Below are positions 16,805-24,762 of a stretch of DNA of 64,000 nt, piece after piece. The notes under the pieces are model-generated. The model was given only the letters and a program-made list of their open reading frames with translations. It was not told the origin of the DNA and made no database searches. The position numbers and the translations under genes are program-made. The stretch covers positions 2,604,001 to 2,668,000 of the forward strand of contig NZ_CP150276.1 of the NCBI RefSeq assembly GCF_037977235.1, written 5' to 3'. The stretch comes from Paenibacillus sp. FSL K6-0276 (GTDB lineage Bacteria; Bacillota; Bacilli; Paenibacillales; Paenibacillaceae). Each line of letters opens with the position of its first letter. The first letter of the stretch is position 1.

Positions 16805-17576
16805 GTAAATGTACCGGTTATGGACTTATTAAACGGGATATTCCTGGATCAGCTATATTTATTACGCCAACCCTAGATGAAGTGAAAGCAATTGTCTCTG
16901 CAAATGCGGACATTGTTGCATTAGATGTTACAAATCGGGAAGGTCGCTTAGAGTCGGGATCGTAGATAACGACGTGAATGTATTAGCATTGACGGAGAAA
17001 TATCTAGGTTCATGCAAAGATGTGAATGACTTTATTTGTGTTGCGCTTGGAACGGGTGTGGGAGGGGCAATTGTCGTAGATGGACGCCTTGTTCATGGAA
17101 CTTGGGGTGTGCTGGAGAGTTAGGGCATATGTCTGTAGATTTCAAAGGACCTATTTGCGTTTGTGGAGGAAAAGGCTGCGTAGAACATTATGCGTCAGGC
17201 ACAAGCATTGCTCGTCGAATGCAGGAGAAACTAATTTTAAACAAGCTGCCATTTGATAACTTAGACTCACGAGACGTAATCGCGAGATGGAGGGAAGGAG
17301 ACCCTCTAGCTATAGAAGTAATGGAAGAAACAATCGCTGCACTTGGATCTGGTTATTGTTATTGGTGGTGGAGTAGCTGAAGCAGGTGGGTTATTATTCG
17401 AAGGAATAAGAAGAGAAGTGACTACGAGAACGATGCCCTCGATACAGAGCAACGTTCGGATTGAAGCAGCCTATCGTGGCAATTCATGTGGAATGATCGG
17501 TGCAGGGTTACAGATCTGGGAGTACGGTGTCTCAGTCATTTCTTCTTACACTGAAGGATCCATCGAAATCTCTTGA
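16801..17576 (+). pseudogene. Remnant of nanE fused to remnant of a ROK-family sugar kinase
   Basis: The first 50 codons (GYGLIKRDIPGSAIFITP then DEVKAIVSANADIVALDVT) match ManNAc-6-phosphate 2-epimerase (NanE). At about 16952 the sequence jumps directly into a ROK kinase ([38 protein letters not shown]). After a frameshift near 17105 it continues [20 protein letters not shown] with the ROK zinc Cys motif [10 protein letters not shown]. Another shift near 17345 leads to [12 protein letters not shown]. NanE and a ROK ManNAc kinase are neighbours in amino-sugar (sialate) operons, so this is a collapsed nan-type locus with an internal deletion. Confidence 0.85.
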
Positions 17577-17619
17577 TTAAATAGAATATTTTACCGATAA
17601 TGTTAAAGGGGATGAGAGT

Positions 17620-17645
17620 AAAAAGACGACAACGTCTTTTCTTTT
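17620..17645 (+). terminator. Terminator left from the ROK-kinase locus
   Basis: AAAAGACG pairs with CGTCTTTT over an ACAA loop, followed by CTTTT. Confidence 0.7.
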
Positions 17646-17772
17646 GGGTTCCTAATCCGTTTATAAGGAGTGATGATGTTTGAGTACGAACAACACCACA
17701 TTGAAGTCCGAGAGAGGTCAGTATTCGTAAGGGAAGAACACCTCTCAATGACTACGGGAGGCACTATCGGAA

Positions 17773-19179
17773 ATGATGAATTTAATGAACATGGTACGGG
17801 GAACAGAGAACGATCTACCCGCCAAAGAGATGATCAAGTATTGGAATCATGAGCCTGGAACTATGAAGTTAGTGAGGGCTAGCAGTAATTTTATTTATAC
17901 GTTTCAATGGAATAGTAAGCATTATTATTTAAGGTTTACTCACGAAGAGGATAATACCGCAGAGAATATCCAAGCTGAACTAGATTTTATGATGTATTTA
18001 TTGGAACAGGGCTATGAGACCGTAGCGCCAGTACGCTCCAAGCAAGGGAATTGGATTGAGACCCTTTCAACTGAAAAAGGCAAATATCACGGGGTTGTTT
18101 TTGAACAAGCCCAAGGGGAGTACGTTCCACTTGAAGAGATGTCGGAGCTGCAGTTCCAACATTGGGGTCAAACACTCGCGCGATTGCATAATTTATCCGA
18201 AACTTATGCTCCGAGCACGCCCGCGCGTAAAAGCTGGGTCGATTCGCTTCAATTTATTTTATCCGTATTAAGAAGGCACCCAGAGGAGCATAAAGCGCTT
18301 AAGGAATACGAACGCATTGAGACATGGCTAAGTGAGCTCACTTTTGGCGTAGGACATACGGGGCTAATCCATTTTGACTTTGAGACAGACAATATCTTTT
18401 ATATGAAAGAAAAATCACGATTTAGTGCGATTGACTTCGATGACTCTATGTATCACTGGTTTGCGATGGATATCACGTCAGCCTTAAGAGATCTATCCAA
18501 GCAGAATGATGAGGAGAGCAAGAGGAACATCGATCTTTTTATTAGTGGTTATAGATCCGTAAAACGGCTGGATGATGAATATATCAGGCTATTACCTGAA
18601 TTTCAAAGGTTTTCTGACTTATATAGTTTCGCCAGGTTGCTTCGGAGTTTAGAGGAGTTTGACGTTTCTATAAGCCCTGAATGGGCACTACAGCTTAAAT
18701 CTAAATTGGAAGGCATCTGTGATCGTATTCGGGATGGCTTTCATCCTCATGTCGTGCTGAAGACAATCAAGGAGAATAACTGGTATGCCTGTACTCAATT
18801 AGAGGTATCGGAAGAGCAAAAATCTATTTTTCCTGTACCGGTAGTCTATTGGTTGGCAGAATCGGCTTATTGTGGAATGACTCCATTAGCTTTATACGCA
18901 GATGAAGAATTGGTAGGCTTCTCAGTATATGCCGTAGATCCTGAGGATGGAAGCTATTGGATTATGGCTTATATGATTGATCACAAAAATCAGAATAGAG
19001 GATTCGGTAGAACCGGGATGGATGCCTTGATTCGATATATTAAAGCCGAACATCACTGCGACAAAATCGTTATTGGGCATCGAATAGAGAACGAACGTGC
19101 TTCGAACTTATATACATCCCTTGGATTCGTTGAAGTAAGCAGGGATGAGGTTGAAGTTGTACGAGAGTTGGTAGTGTAA
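17773..19179 (+). CDS. Fusion of an APH-type phosphotransferase and a GNAT acetyltransferase
   Basis: 468 aa. Residues about 20-320 form an aminoglycoside-phosphotransferase/choline-kinase fold. It has an N-lobe with a YYLRFTHEEDN strand, a catalytic loop GLIHFDFETDNIFY (H-x-D-x5-N) and the metal-binding IDFDD. Residues about 335-468 are a GNAT domain with LVGFSVYAVDPEDGSYW, the acetyl-CoA loop NQNRGFGRTGMDALI, and a closing NERASNLYTSLGFVEV, most like PaiA/BltD polyamine acetyltransferases. No signal or membrane segment is present. The start is uncertain: ATG 17773 or 17776, with GGGAGG about 11 nt upstream. The order kinase-then-acetyltransferase is uncommon. The substrate is unknown; a small amine or drug acted on by both domains is one possibility. 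Confidence 0.85.
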   Translation: MMNLMNMVRGTENDLPAKEMIKYWNHEPGTMKLVRASSNFIYTFQWNSKHYYLRFTHEEDNTAENIQAELDFMMYLLEQGYETVAPVRSKQGNWIETLSTEKGKYHGVVFEQAQGEYVPLEEMSELQFQHWGQTLARLHNLSETYAPSTPARKSWVDSLQFILSVLRRHPEEHKALKEYERIETWLSELTFGVGHTGLIHFDFETDNIFYMKEKSRFSAIDFDDSMYHWFAMDITSALRDLSKQNDEESKRNIDLFISGYRSVKRLDDEYIRLLPEFQRFSDLYSFARLLRSLEEFDVSISPEWALQLKSKLEGICDRIRDGFHPHVVLKTIKENNWYACTQLEVSEEQKSIFPVPVVYWLAESAYCGMTPLALYADEELVGFSVYAVDPEDGSYWIMAYMIDHKNQNRGFGRTGMDALIRYIKAEHHCDKIVIGHRIENERASNLYTSLGFVEVSRDEVEVVRELVV

Positions 19180-19186
19180 AAAGAAA

Positions 19187-19236
19187 AGGGCCGTTCCAAA
19201 AGTGTTTTTTAACTACTTGGGAGCGGCTCTATTCTT
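19187..19236 (+). terminator. Terminator after the APH-GNAT gene
   Basis: AGGGCCGTTCCAAAAGT pairs imperfectly with ACTTGGGAGCGGCTCT around a T-rich loop, followed by ATTCTTG. Confidence 0.75.
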
Positions 19237-19290
19237 GTTATCCTGTAAATGATGCTCCAATTGATGATCCAAGTGAAGCTCTAATTGAAT

Positions 19291-19477
19291 AATTAGGGAA
19301 TTTCTCCCTGTAATTATGAGATTATTGGTCGCCAGACTTATAATTAGGGAAAATATCCCTTAAATTCGTCTGATTTGATGAAAATCAAAGGGATTAGCCT
19401 GATATATAGGGAGAAATTCCCTAATTTCATTCATTATTAGCTAATATCGACTATTTATAGGGAGCTTTTCCTTAATT
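19291..19477. repeat. Mirror-arranged cluster of four 19-bp repeats
   Basis: Copies 1 (19291-19309, AATTAGGGAATTTCTCCCT) and 2 (19342-19360) point forward; copies 3 (19408-19426) and 4 (19459-19477) point backward. Copy 3 is the exact reverse complement of copy 1. Start-to-start spacing is 51, 66 and 51 bp, so the whole block is symmetrical. Each unit is itself a partial palindrome (AGGGA/TCCCT). The approximately 390 bp between the upstream terminator and the next one contain no gene. Confidence 0.85.
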
Positions 19478-19571
19478 AGTGTTAATCCCACTCCGCATAC
19501 AGCACATCACCCACTGCCACACCCAACCTCAAAAGTCTAATGCTTAAGTGAGAACCTATTATGGAATATTC

Positions 19572-19619
19572 TATAAAAAAGAAGCTGCCTCATAAGTAGC
19601 ATTCACTACTATTGAGGCA
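19572..19619 (-). terminator. Terminator after the RimJ/RimL-type GNAT gene
   Basis: On the minus strand TGCCTCAATAGTAG pairs with CTACTTATGAGGCA, followed by a run of T (19572-19580 region). Confidence 0.85.
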
Positions 19620-19626
19620 CCTCCCT

Positions 19627-20163
19627 TTATAAATTAGTCCACTCTTGCTCCAAAGAGGAATAGATGATCTCGTTGCACCATTGTTGATTACAGAATCTAG
19701 TCTCCCTAAGAACCCCGTCCTTACACATCCCTGCTCTAATCATTACTTTCTCAGATTGCACATTCTCTGCGTTGGCATAAGCAACAACCCTATGTGCATT
19801 AAGGGATTTAAAGGCGTATCCTATCAGATTCTTTACGGCTTCAGTTGCATATCCCATTTTCCAATATTCCGGGAGTAGGACCCAACCAATTTCCCATTCT
19901 CTGATTTCTTCCCAGTTTAACTTTATACTCACATTACCGATGGGCTTCATATCCTGTTTTGTACATACTGCAAGATCATAATGTTCACGTGGATCGCTTG
20001 TAATGTGAGACAAAATCGAAAGGAAGTCATCTTTAATTTGTTGTGCATCAGGTGCAGTGTTCTCATATTTATGGGATAAAGGATTTTGTTCTAGTTCATT
20101 ATAAAAAGAATTATCACCGCTTGTATAATCTCTTAAAATTAATCTGTCGGTTATTATTTCCAC
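19627..20163 (-). CDS. GNAT-family N-acetyltransferase (RimJ/RimL type)
   Basis: 178 aa, starting MEIITDRLILRDYTSGDNSF, the usual opening of RimJ/RimL-type acetyltransferases. EIGWVLLPEYWKMGYATEAVK carries the acetyl-CoA-binding loop. The end has the NAHRVVAYANAENVQSEKVM and RAGMCKDGVLRE elements. Such enzymes acetylate protein N-termini or small molecules; the substrate here is not evident. It is a single gene with its own terminator. Confidence 0.9.
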   Translation of the reverse strand: MEIITDRLILRDYTSGDNSFYNELEQNPLSHKYENTAPDAQQIKDDFLSILSHITSDPREHYDLAVCTKQDMKPIGNVSIKLNWEEIREWEIGWVLLPEYWKMGYATEAVKNLIGYAFKSLNAHRVVAYANAENVQSEKVMIRAGMCKDGVLRETRFCNQQWCNEIIYSSLEQEWTNL

Positions 20164-20200
20164 GAATATAACACTCCTAGTCTAAGATTTTGATTGGTCT

Positions 20201-20407
20201 TCAGTTGCTACCTCGAAATACGACTACATAACCGTCTACATCCTTGATGGCAAACTCTTTCCACTTTTTGTTACCCATTTCTTCGATTTGTGGTTCATAT
20301 ACAATGAAGGCGCCTTTGGATAAAAACTCTTCATATAAAGACTCCACTCCATCAAAGTCTGAATAACTGTAAGTATCCCAGCTAAATGTCGGACCTTTCC
20401 AGTCCAC
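20201..20407 (-). pseudogene. C-terminal fragment of a VOC (glyoxalase-like) family protein
   Basis: About 69 codons encode SYSDFDGVESLYEEFLSKGA, then a short KEFAIKDVDGYVVVFRGS end. This fits the last beta-alpha-beta-beta unit of a vicinal-oxygen-chelate protein, with the metal-ligand Glu/Asp region near DVDGYVVVF. A full VOC protein has about 120-140 residues. Upstream in the same direction the frames contain stops and no first module is readable, so the gene looks 5'-truncated. Confidence in the family is moderate. Confidence 0.5.
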
Positions 20408-20680
20408 GGGATAACGCTTTTTCCATATCGATCACTAATCTCACCTGTAAGGCATTGTTAATGGTTATCTCGGTCGATCACTCCCAATTCAATATTATAA
20501 ATGGTAGACTCTGTAATGCTTACTCTGTACTTCTTGTAGATCCATGTGATTCCCTTTATTTTTCATAATAATTACACATTATAAAAATATAAGATCACTA
20601 TCCTTCCATTTTTATCTACTAAAATAGTGGAATTGTGATACAGTAATAGTGGTTTATTTACTAGAGGGGGATTTTGGAAA

Positions 20681-21877
20681 ATGAAAGCTATTAAATGGAG
20701 TATTGCAGCAGTACTAGCAGTATCTATGTATGGTCCAATTCATACAGCGAAGGCAGCAGATGCGAATAGCACAAATGTAGTGAACGAACAGTCGATTTCA
20801 AGCACGGATGATTTGATTTTTCAAATGGATTATACGGAAATGAACGTTGGGGATAAGGTTCCAGTGCAAATTTATGCAAAAGGGCCTGATGGCTCATCCG
20901 AACGCGTACCACTTGCGCAAGCAGATATGGTGATTGAGAAGCCTTACCTATTGCAAAAGCAAGCGGACGGTACAATAAAAGCATTAGCCGTTGGTGAAAC
21001 AAAAGTAACAGTACGTTCAGGATCAGCTTCCAAAACTTTAAGTGTCTCTATCAGTGCTGACAAGTACATCGATAAAGCTGTAATAATAAGTGGCACGATG
21101 TATTTGCCTGTACAATCCGTATTCAAGAGCTTGGGCGCTTCTGTTCAGGCTAATACAGCCACTAAGACATTTAGTATTCGTCTGGGAGATTTGCCGATTC
21201 AGCTTCAACTAGGAAGCGATATTGCTATGGTGAATGGTAATAAGGTGAAAATGAATGGTAAAGTGCAGACTGTGGATGGAGTTGCAGTATTCCCTTCGAC
21301 CCTGTTAAAAACTGCATTGGGAGCAGTGCTGGACTTCACTGGTCCTTATGAGACTATGAATATCTATTTCGGCAAAGCAGAGTTATTTGCACACACGAAA
21401 AATACGTTTAATATACTCAAAAAACAGTCTCAAGGAGATCTCGCTAAGCTGATTGGGAAGACCTATTGGTTCAACCAGTTTGACTCCGGCTATAAATTCC
21501 AAAAAGCAACGATTGTTGATATTCTAGTGAACGACGATAATGAGTTTGCAATTTCTTTTCAATTGTCATCAGGTAAAGTTGTGAATACTTATTATATGGC
21601 ATACGATCAGGTTACTTCTGTTCTGGGAACCAAAGAGTATTTCTTTACGTCTGATCCTACCAAAATCTATAAATGGTCTAATGCGATTTGGGCGAAGATC
21701 AAGGCGGGTACAATTTCGACAGGGATGACGAAGCAGCAAGTAGAATTAAGCTGGGGCACTCCAATTAATAAATCCAGTCTATCCGGCAGTGGGATTAAAG
21801 TGGAAACTTGGCAGTATAGAAATTATAATTACGTTACCTTTACAAATGGTGTTGTTTCTATGATTTATACGAATTAA
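20681..21877 (+). CDS. Exported protein with Ig-like, copper-amine-oxidase-N (stalk) and BamE/SmpA-like segments
   Basis: 398 aa. A signal peptide (MKAIKWSIAAVLAVSMYG) ends near AKA-AD at about residue 25. Residues 40-125 look like a BIG2-type Ig fold (ADMVIEKPYLLQ, IKALAVGETKVTVRSG). Residues 130-235 are the stalk domain common in Paenibacillus (GTMYLPVQSVFKSLGA, MVNGNKVKMNGKVQTVDG, VFPSTLLKTALGA). The last 60 residues (ISTGMTKQQVELSWGTP, VETWQYRNYNYVTFTNG) match the BamE/SmpA-like pattern. It is probably secreted or wall-associated; its function is unknown. A GGGGGATTTTGGAAA ribosome region and a strong terminator frame a single-gene unit. Confidence 0.8.
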   Translation: MKAIKWSIAAVLAVSMYGPIHTAKAADANSTNVVNEQSISSTDDLIFQMDYTEMNVGDKVPVQIYAKGPDGSSERVPLAQADMVIEKPYLLQKQADGTIKALAVGETKVTVRSGSASKTLSVSISADKYIDKAVIISGTMYLPVQSVFKSLGASVQANTATKTFSIRLGDLPIQLQLGSDIAMVNGNKVKMNGKVQTVDGVAVFPSTLLKTALGAVLDFTGPYETMNIYFGKAELFAHTKNTFNILKKQSQGDLAKLIGKTYWFNQFDSGYKFQKATIVDILVNDDNEFAISFQLSSGKVVNTYYMAYDQVTSVLGTKEYFFTSDPTKIYKWSNAIWAKIKAGTISTGMTKQQVELSWGTPINKSSLSGSGIKVETWQYRNYNYVTFTNGVVSMIYTN

Positions 21878-21906
21878 TGTAAGGGAACTATAACTTCATA
21901 TTAATC

Positions 21907-21945
21907 AAAGGACGCCTTCAGGTTAATCACCAGGCGTCCTTTTCA
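21907..21945 (+). terminator. Terminator after the stalk-domain gene
   Basis: AAGGACGCCT pairs with AGGCGTCCTT, followed by TTC. Confidence 0.9.
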
Positions 21946-22066
21946 TATATTCGACCTCTTCGGCATTGTTTTAGTCATAGAGCCTGTCTCTGAAGCATAT
22001 CTTTTGGGAGAAGCACTTTCAGAACGAAGTGTTGACTATTTGTTGACCGAAATGAGGGGTTTATTC

Positions 22067-22255
22067 ATGGCAAAGTCAAAACGTGGACATGCACTTTGGA
22101 ATTTACCATCCAAAGGAAGAGGAACTTGCCCGATTTGTCAGAACACGCGTATTAAACTGCTTTATCCCAAGAAAAAAACGGACGGAGCAGTCATCAAGGT
22201 CTGTAAGCGTTGTGACAAGGCACCACAGACGAAAGTGGATGCAGTATTGGTGTAA
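22067..22255 (+). CDS. Small zinc-ribbon protein
   Basis: 62 aa from the ATG at 22067 (MAKSKRGHALWNLPSKGRG), after GAGGGG. Two CxxC pairs (CPIC at about residue 26 and CKRC at about 46) define a zinc ribbon. The protein is basic and cytoplasmic. Such small ribbons can bind nucleic acid or protein, but nothing here assigns a role. A longer frame from 22004 has no ribosome site. A long-stem terminator follows. Confidence 0.75.
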   Translation: MAKSKRGHALWNLPSKGRGTCPICQNTRIKLLYPKKKTDGAVIKVCKRCDKAPQTKVDAVLV

Positions 22256-22265
22256 AGAGTAACGC

Positions 22266-22326
22266 AAGGATGCCTAGTTGCAGCTATATGCATATTGCAT
22301 GTAGTACAACTAGGCATCCTTATTTT
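22266..22326 (+). terminator. Long-stem terminator after the zinc-ribbon gene
   Basis: AAGGATGCCTAGTTG pairs exactly with CAACTAGGCATCCTT, with a second inner dyad (ATGCAT core), followed by ATTTTG. Confidence 0.9.
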
Positions 22327-22391
22327 GAAATATAAGAAAGTATAAGTTTCACACTATATTTTATCCTTATATTTCTCGCTTAAACACTTAC

Positions 22392-22407
22392 CGTCCTTAT
22401 AAGGACG
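22392..22407. repeat. 16-bp perfect palindrome downstream of the purA-like gene
   Basis: CGTCCTTATAAGGACG is its own reverse complement. An adjacent CGCC/GGCG hairpin follows. It sits about 30 bp beyond the purA-like stop and may act as its termination or processing hairpin, though no clear T run follows on the minus strand. Confidence 0.5.
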
Positions 22408-22434
22408 CCGAAGGCGTTTATGCTTGTAATGAGA

Positions 22435-23724
22435 TTATTTTAGCGTACGATGAATGACCTGATCACGTCTAGGTCCCACAGAAACAGTAGAAACACGTAT
22501 TTCAATAGACGTTTCAATAAAATCCACGTAACTTTTAGCTTGCTCTGGTAGCTCGTCGAAGTTAGTGATATGTGAGATATCGCAGTTCCAGCCAGATAAA
22601 TGCGTTAATATCGGTTTTGCTGCGTTTAGCTTATTTGTTGCTGGAAACTTGTCGGTGATTTCCCCATTTTCAAGCTCATAGGCAACGCAAACCGGAATCT
22701 CATCTAAATAGCCAAGAACATCCAGATTGGTTAACACAACTTCCGTTGCACCTTGCATCAAGCAACCATAACGTGTAGCTACCGCATCAAACCAGCCCAT
22801 ACGTCTAGGACGACCGGTTGTTGCTCCAAATTCCCCAGCATCGCCACCTCGTGTACGAAGTTCATCCGCTATAGGGCCTTCTAATTCAGATACAAAAGGT
22901 CCGGCACCTACACAGCTGGAATATGCCTTCGTTACAGTAATGACATTCGTGATGGCAGCCGCAGGAAGACCTGCGCCGACAGGTGCATATCCGGCAAGTG
23001 TCGATGATGAGGTAGAGTAAGGATAAATACCGTGATCAGGATCACGCAAAGCGCCTAATTGTCCTTCAAGCAAAATCGTTTCTCCTTTTGCATAAGCCTC
23101 TTGCAGTATTTCTGTTGTATTGGCTACGTATGGTACCAATTGTGCAGCTTCCTTTTGCAACTGAGCCATTAATTCCGAGACTTGGATAGGGGCTTTCTTA
23201 TATAAATGCTCCAGCAATACATTTTTTGAAGCAAGTAATTGTTCGAGACGTTTCTCAAGTTGGACGGGATCAAACAAATCCGCTACCTGTATGCCGAGCT
23301 TCGCATATTTATCCGAGTAGAATGGTGCTATACCTCGCTTGGTTGAACCGAACCCTTGTGACCCAAGTCGTTCCTCTTCCAGCTCATCAAACAAACGATG
23401 GATCGAGAGTACGATTTGAGCACGCTCAGATACGTACAACTTCGGCTTTGGAACCCCTCTATCTGCTAATGCTTGTAATTCTTTTACTAATACTTCTGTA
23501 TCAAGAGCTGTTCCTGGTCCAATAATGTTTGTAACTGAAGGGTAAAACACACCAGAAGGCAGCATATGAAGTGAGAATTTTCCATACTGGTTAATGATGG
23601 TATGCCCAGCATTACTTCCACCTTGAAAACGAACTACATAGGATGATTGAGCGGCTAGTACATCTGTCATCTTTCCTTTGCCTTCGTCTCCCCAGTTAGC
23701 TCCTACAATTGCGATTACGGTCAC
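22435..23724 (-). CDS. Adenylosuccinate synthetase (divergent, probably second copy)
   Basis: 429 aa from the GTG at 23724, 6 nt after GGAGG; an in-frame TTG at 23739 overlaps that site. Core motifs are intact: the phosphate loop GANWGDEGKGKMTD, GGSNAGHTI, GPGTALD, GSTKRGIAPFYSDK, and TTGRPRRMGWFD with VSVGPRRDQVIHR at the end. It makes adenylosuccinate from IMP, Asp and GTP in AMP synthesis. The phosphate loop reads GANWGDEGKGK where the housekeeping Bacillus enzyme has GTQWGDEGKGK. The gene is not in a purine operon but divergent from a LysR regulator, so I suspect a specialised paralogue. Confidence 0.9.
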   Translation of the reverse strand: MTVIAIVGANWGDEGKGKMTDVLAAQSSYVVRFQGGSNAGHTIINQYGKFSLHMLPSGVFYPSVTNIIGPGTALDTEVLVKELQALADRGVPKPKLYVSERAQIVLSIHRLFDELEEERLGSQGFGSTKRGIAPFYSDKYAKLGIQVADLFDPVQLEKRLEQLLASKNVLLEHLYKKAPIQVSELMAQLQKEAAQLVPYVANTTEILQEAYAKGETILLEGQLGALRDPDHGIYPYSTSSSTLAGYAPVGAGLPAAAITNVITVTKAYSSCVGAGPFVSELEGPIADELRTRGGDAGEFGATTGRPRRMGWFDAVATRYGCLMQGATEVVLTNLDVLGYLDEIPVCVAYELENGEITDKFPATNKLNAAKPILTHLSGWNCDISHITNFDELPEQAKSYVDFIETSIEIRVSTVSVGPRRDQVIHRTLK

Positions 23725-23831
23725 ACGATTACCTCCCAAGCTTGTGATTGGCTACAGATCTAAGTATAATGCTAGATATAACATTAGAAAAATTGATATA
23801 TGTAATATCTATTATAAGGTGAGGTAATGAC

Positions 23832-24716
23832 TTGGGAATGGACATCAATTTGGAATGGTATCGCTCTTTTTATTGGGTAGCACAAACAGGCAGCTTAACT
23901 GCGGCAGCAGAACGACTGAATATCACACAACCAGCAGTGAGTCACACGATTAAGCAATTGGAAGAAAAGATGGGCGGCCCCTTATTTTTTCGCACCTCTA
24001 GAGGGGTGGATCTAACGACGGAAGGCAAAGTACTGCTTCGGTTTATTGAGCAAGCCTTTCAGAATGTGGAGATGGGTGAGCGAGCAATTGCTGAAATGAA
24101 CAACTTGAATAGCGGGGAGATTCATATCGGAGCTAGTGATACCCTCTGCAAATATTACTTGTTGTCTTATCTTGAGCAATATCACGAACAATACCCCAAT
24201 GTCCGTATTCATATTACGAATCGAACAACACCGGAAACGCTCGCCCTATTAAAAGAAGGAAAAATCGATTTCGGCATCGTAAGCTTACCGGCATCTGACA
24301 AACAGATCGAATTTCGCAAGAGTACACGGCTCCAAGATTGCCTTGTAGGTGGCAAAGGTTTCCGTCATCTGGCGGACAAGACAATGCCGATTTCAGACAT
24401 TCAGCAGTACCCATTGTTATTCCTAGAACCGGGAGGCAGCACAAGAAAGTATATTGATGGGTTTCTTGCCTCCAATCATGTGACAATAACACCAGAGTTT
24501 GAACTAGGCAGTGTAGATCTTCTTGTTCAGTTCGCTTTGCGTGGCTTTGGCCTTGCTTTTGTTATTCGTGATTATGTTACGGAAGAATTAAAAAGTGGCG
24601 AACTTGTAGAAATCCCTTTAGATCCGCCGTTTCCAGAGCGTAATATAGGGATAGCGACTCTTCGGGGGGTTCCACTCTCTGCTGCATCAAAGTCCTTTCT
24701 AACCTTATTGGATTAA
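23832..24716 (+). CDS. LysR-family transcriptional regulator
   Basis: 294 aa from a TTG at 23832, 6 nt after AAGGTGAGG; an ATG at 23838 is possible. The N-terminal winged helix-turn-helix (WYRSFYWVAQTGSLTAAAE, LNITQPAVSHTIKQLEE) is standard. Residues about 90-290 form the co-inducer domain (GEIHIGASDTLCKYYLL, DFGIVSLP, GFGLAFVIRDYV). It is divergent from the purA-like gene, the typical LysR arrangement, and probably controls it and itself. The 107-bp gap holds GATATATGTAATATC, a dyad of LysR-box type. Confidence 0.93.
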   Translation: MGMDINLEWYRSFYWVAQTGSLTAAAERLNITQPAVSHTIKQLEEKMGGPLFFRTSRGVDLTTEGKVLLRFIEQAFQNVEMGERAIAEMNNLNSGEIHIGASDTLCKYYLLSYLEQYHEQYPNVRIHITNRTTPETLALLKEGKIDFGIVSLPASDKQIEFRKSTRLQDCLVGGKGFRHLADKTMPISDIQQYPLLFLEPGGSTRKYIDGFLASNHVTITPEFELGSVDLLVQFALRGFGLAFVIRDYVTEELKSGELVEIPLDPPFPERNIGIATLRGVPLSAASKSFLTLLD

Positions 24717-24762
24717 AACAAAATCAGGTGCAGAAACATACACATGAGGAGGAGGCTAAGCT

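Noticed and set aside
17670-17852. 60-codon frame with a good ribosome site before the APH-GNAT gene
   Set aside because: It overlaps the fusion gene in another frame and its protein looks random; a leader role is possible but unsupported.
19291-19477. CRISPR array
   Set aside because: The units are inverted in pairs, only four, with two spacing values and no cas genes nearby.
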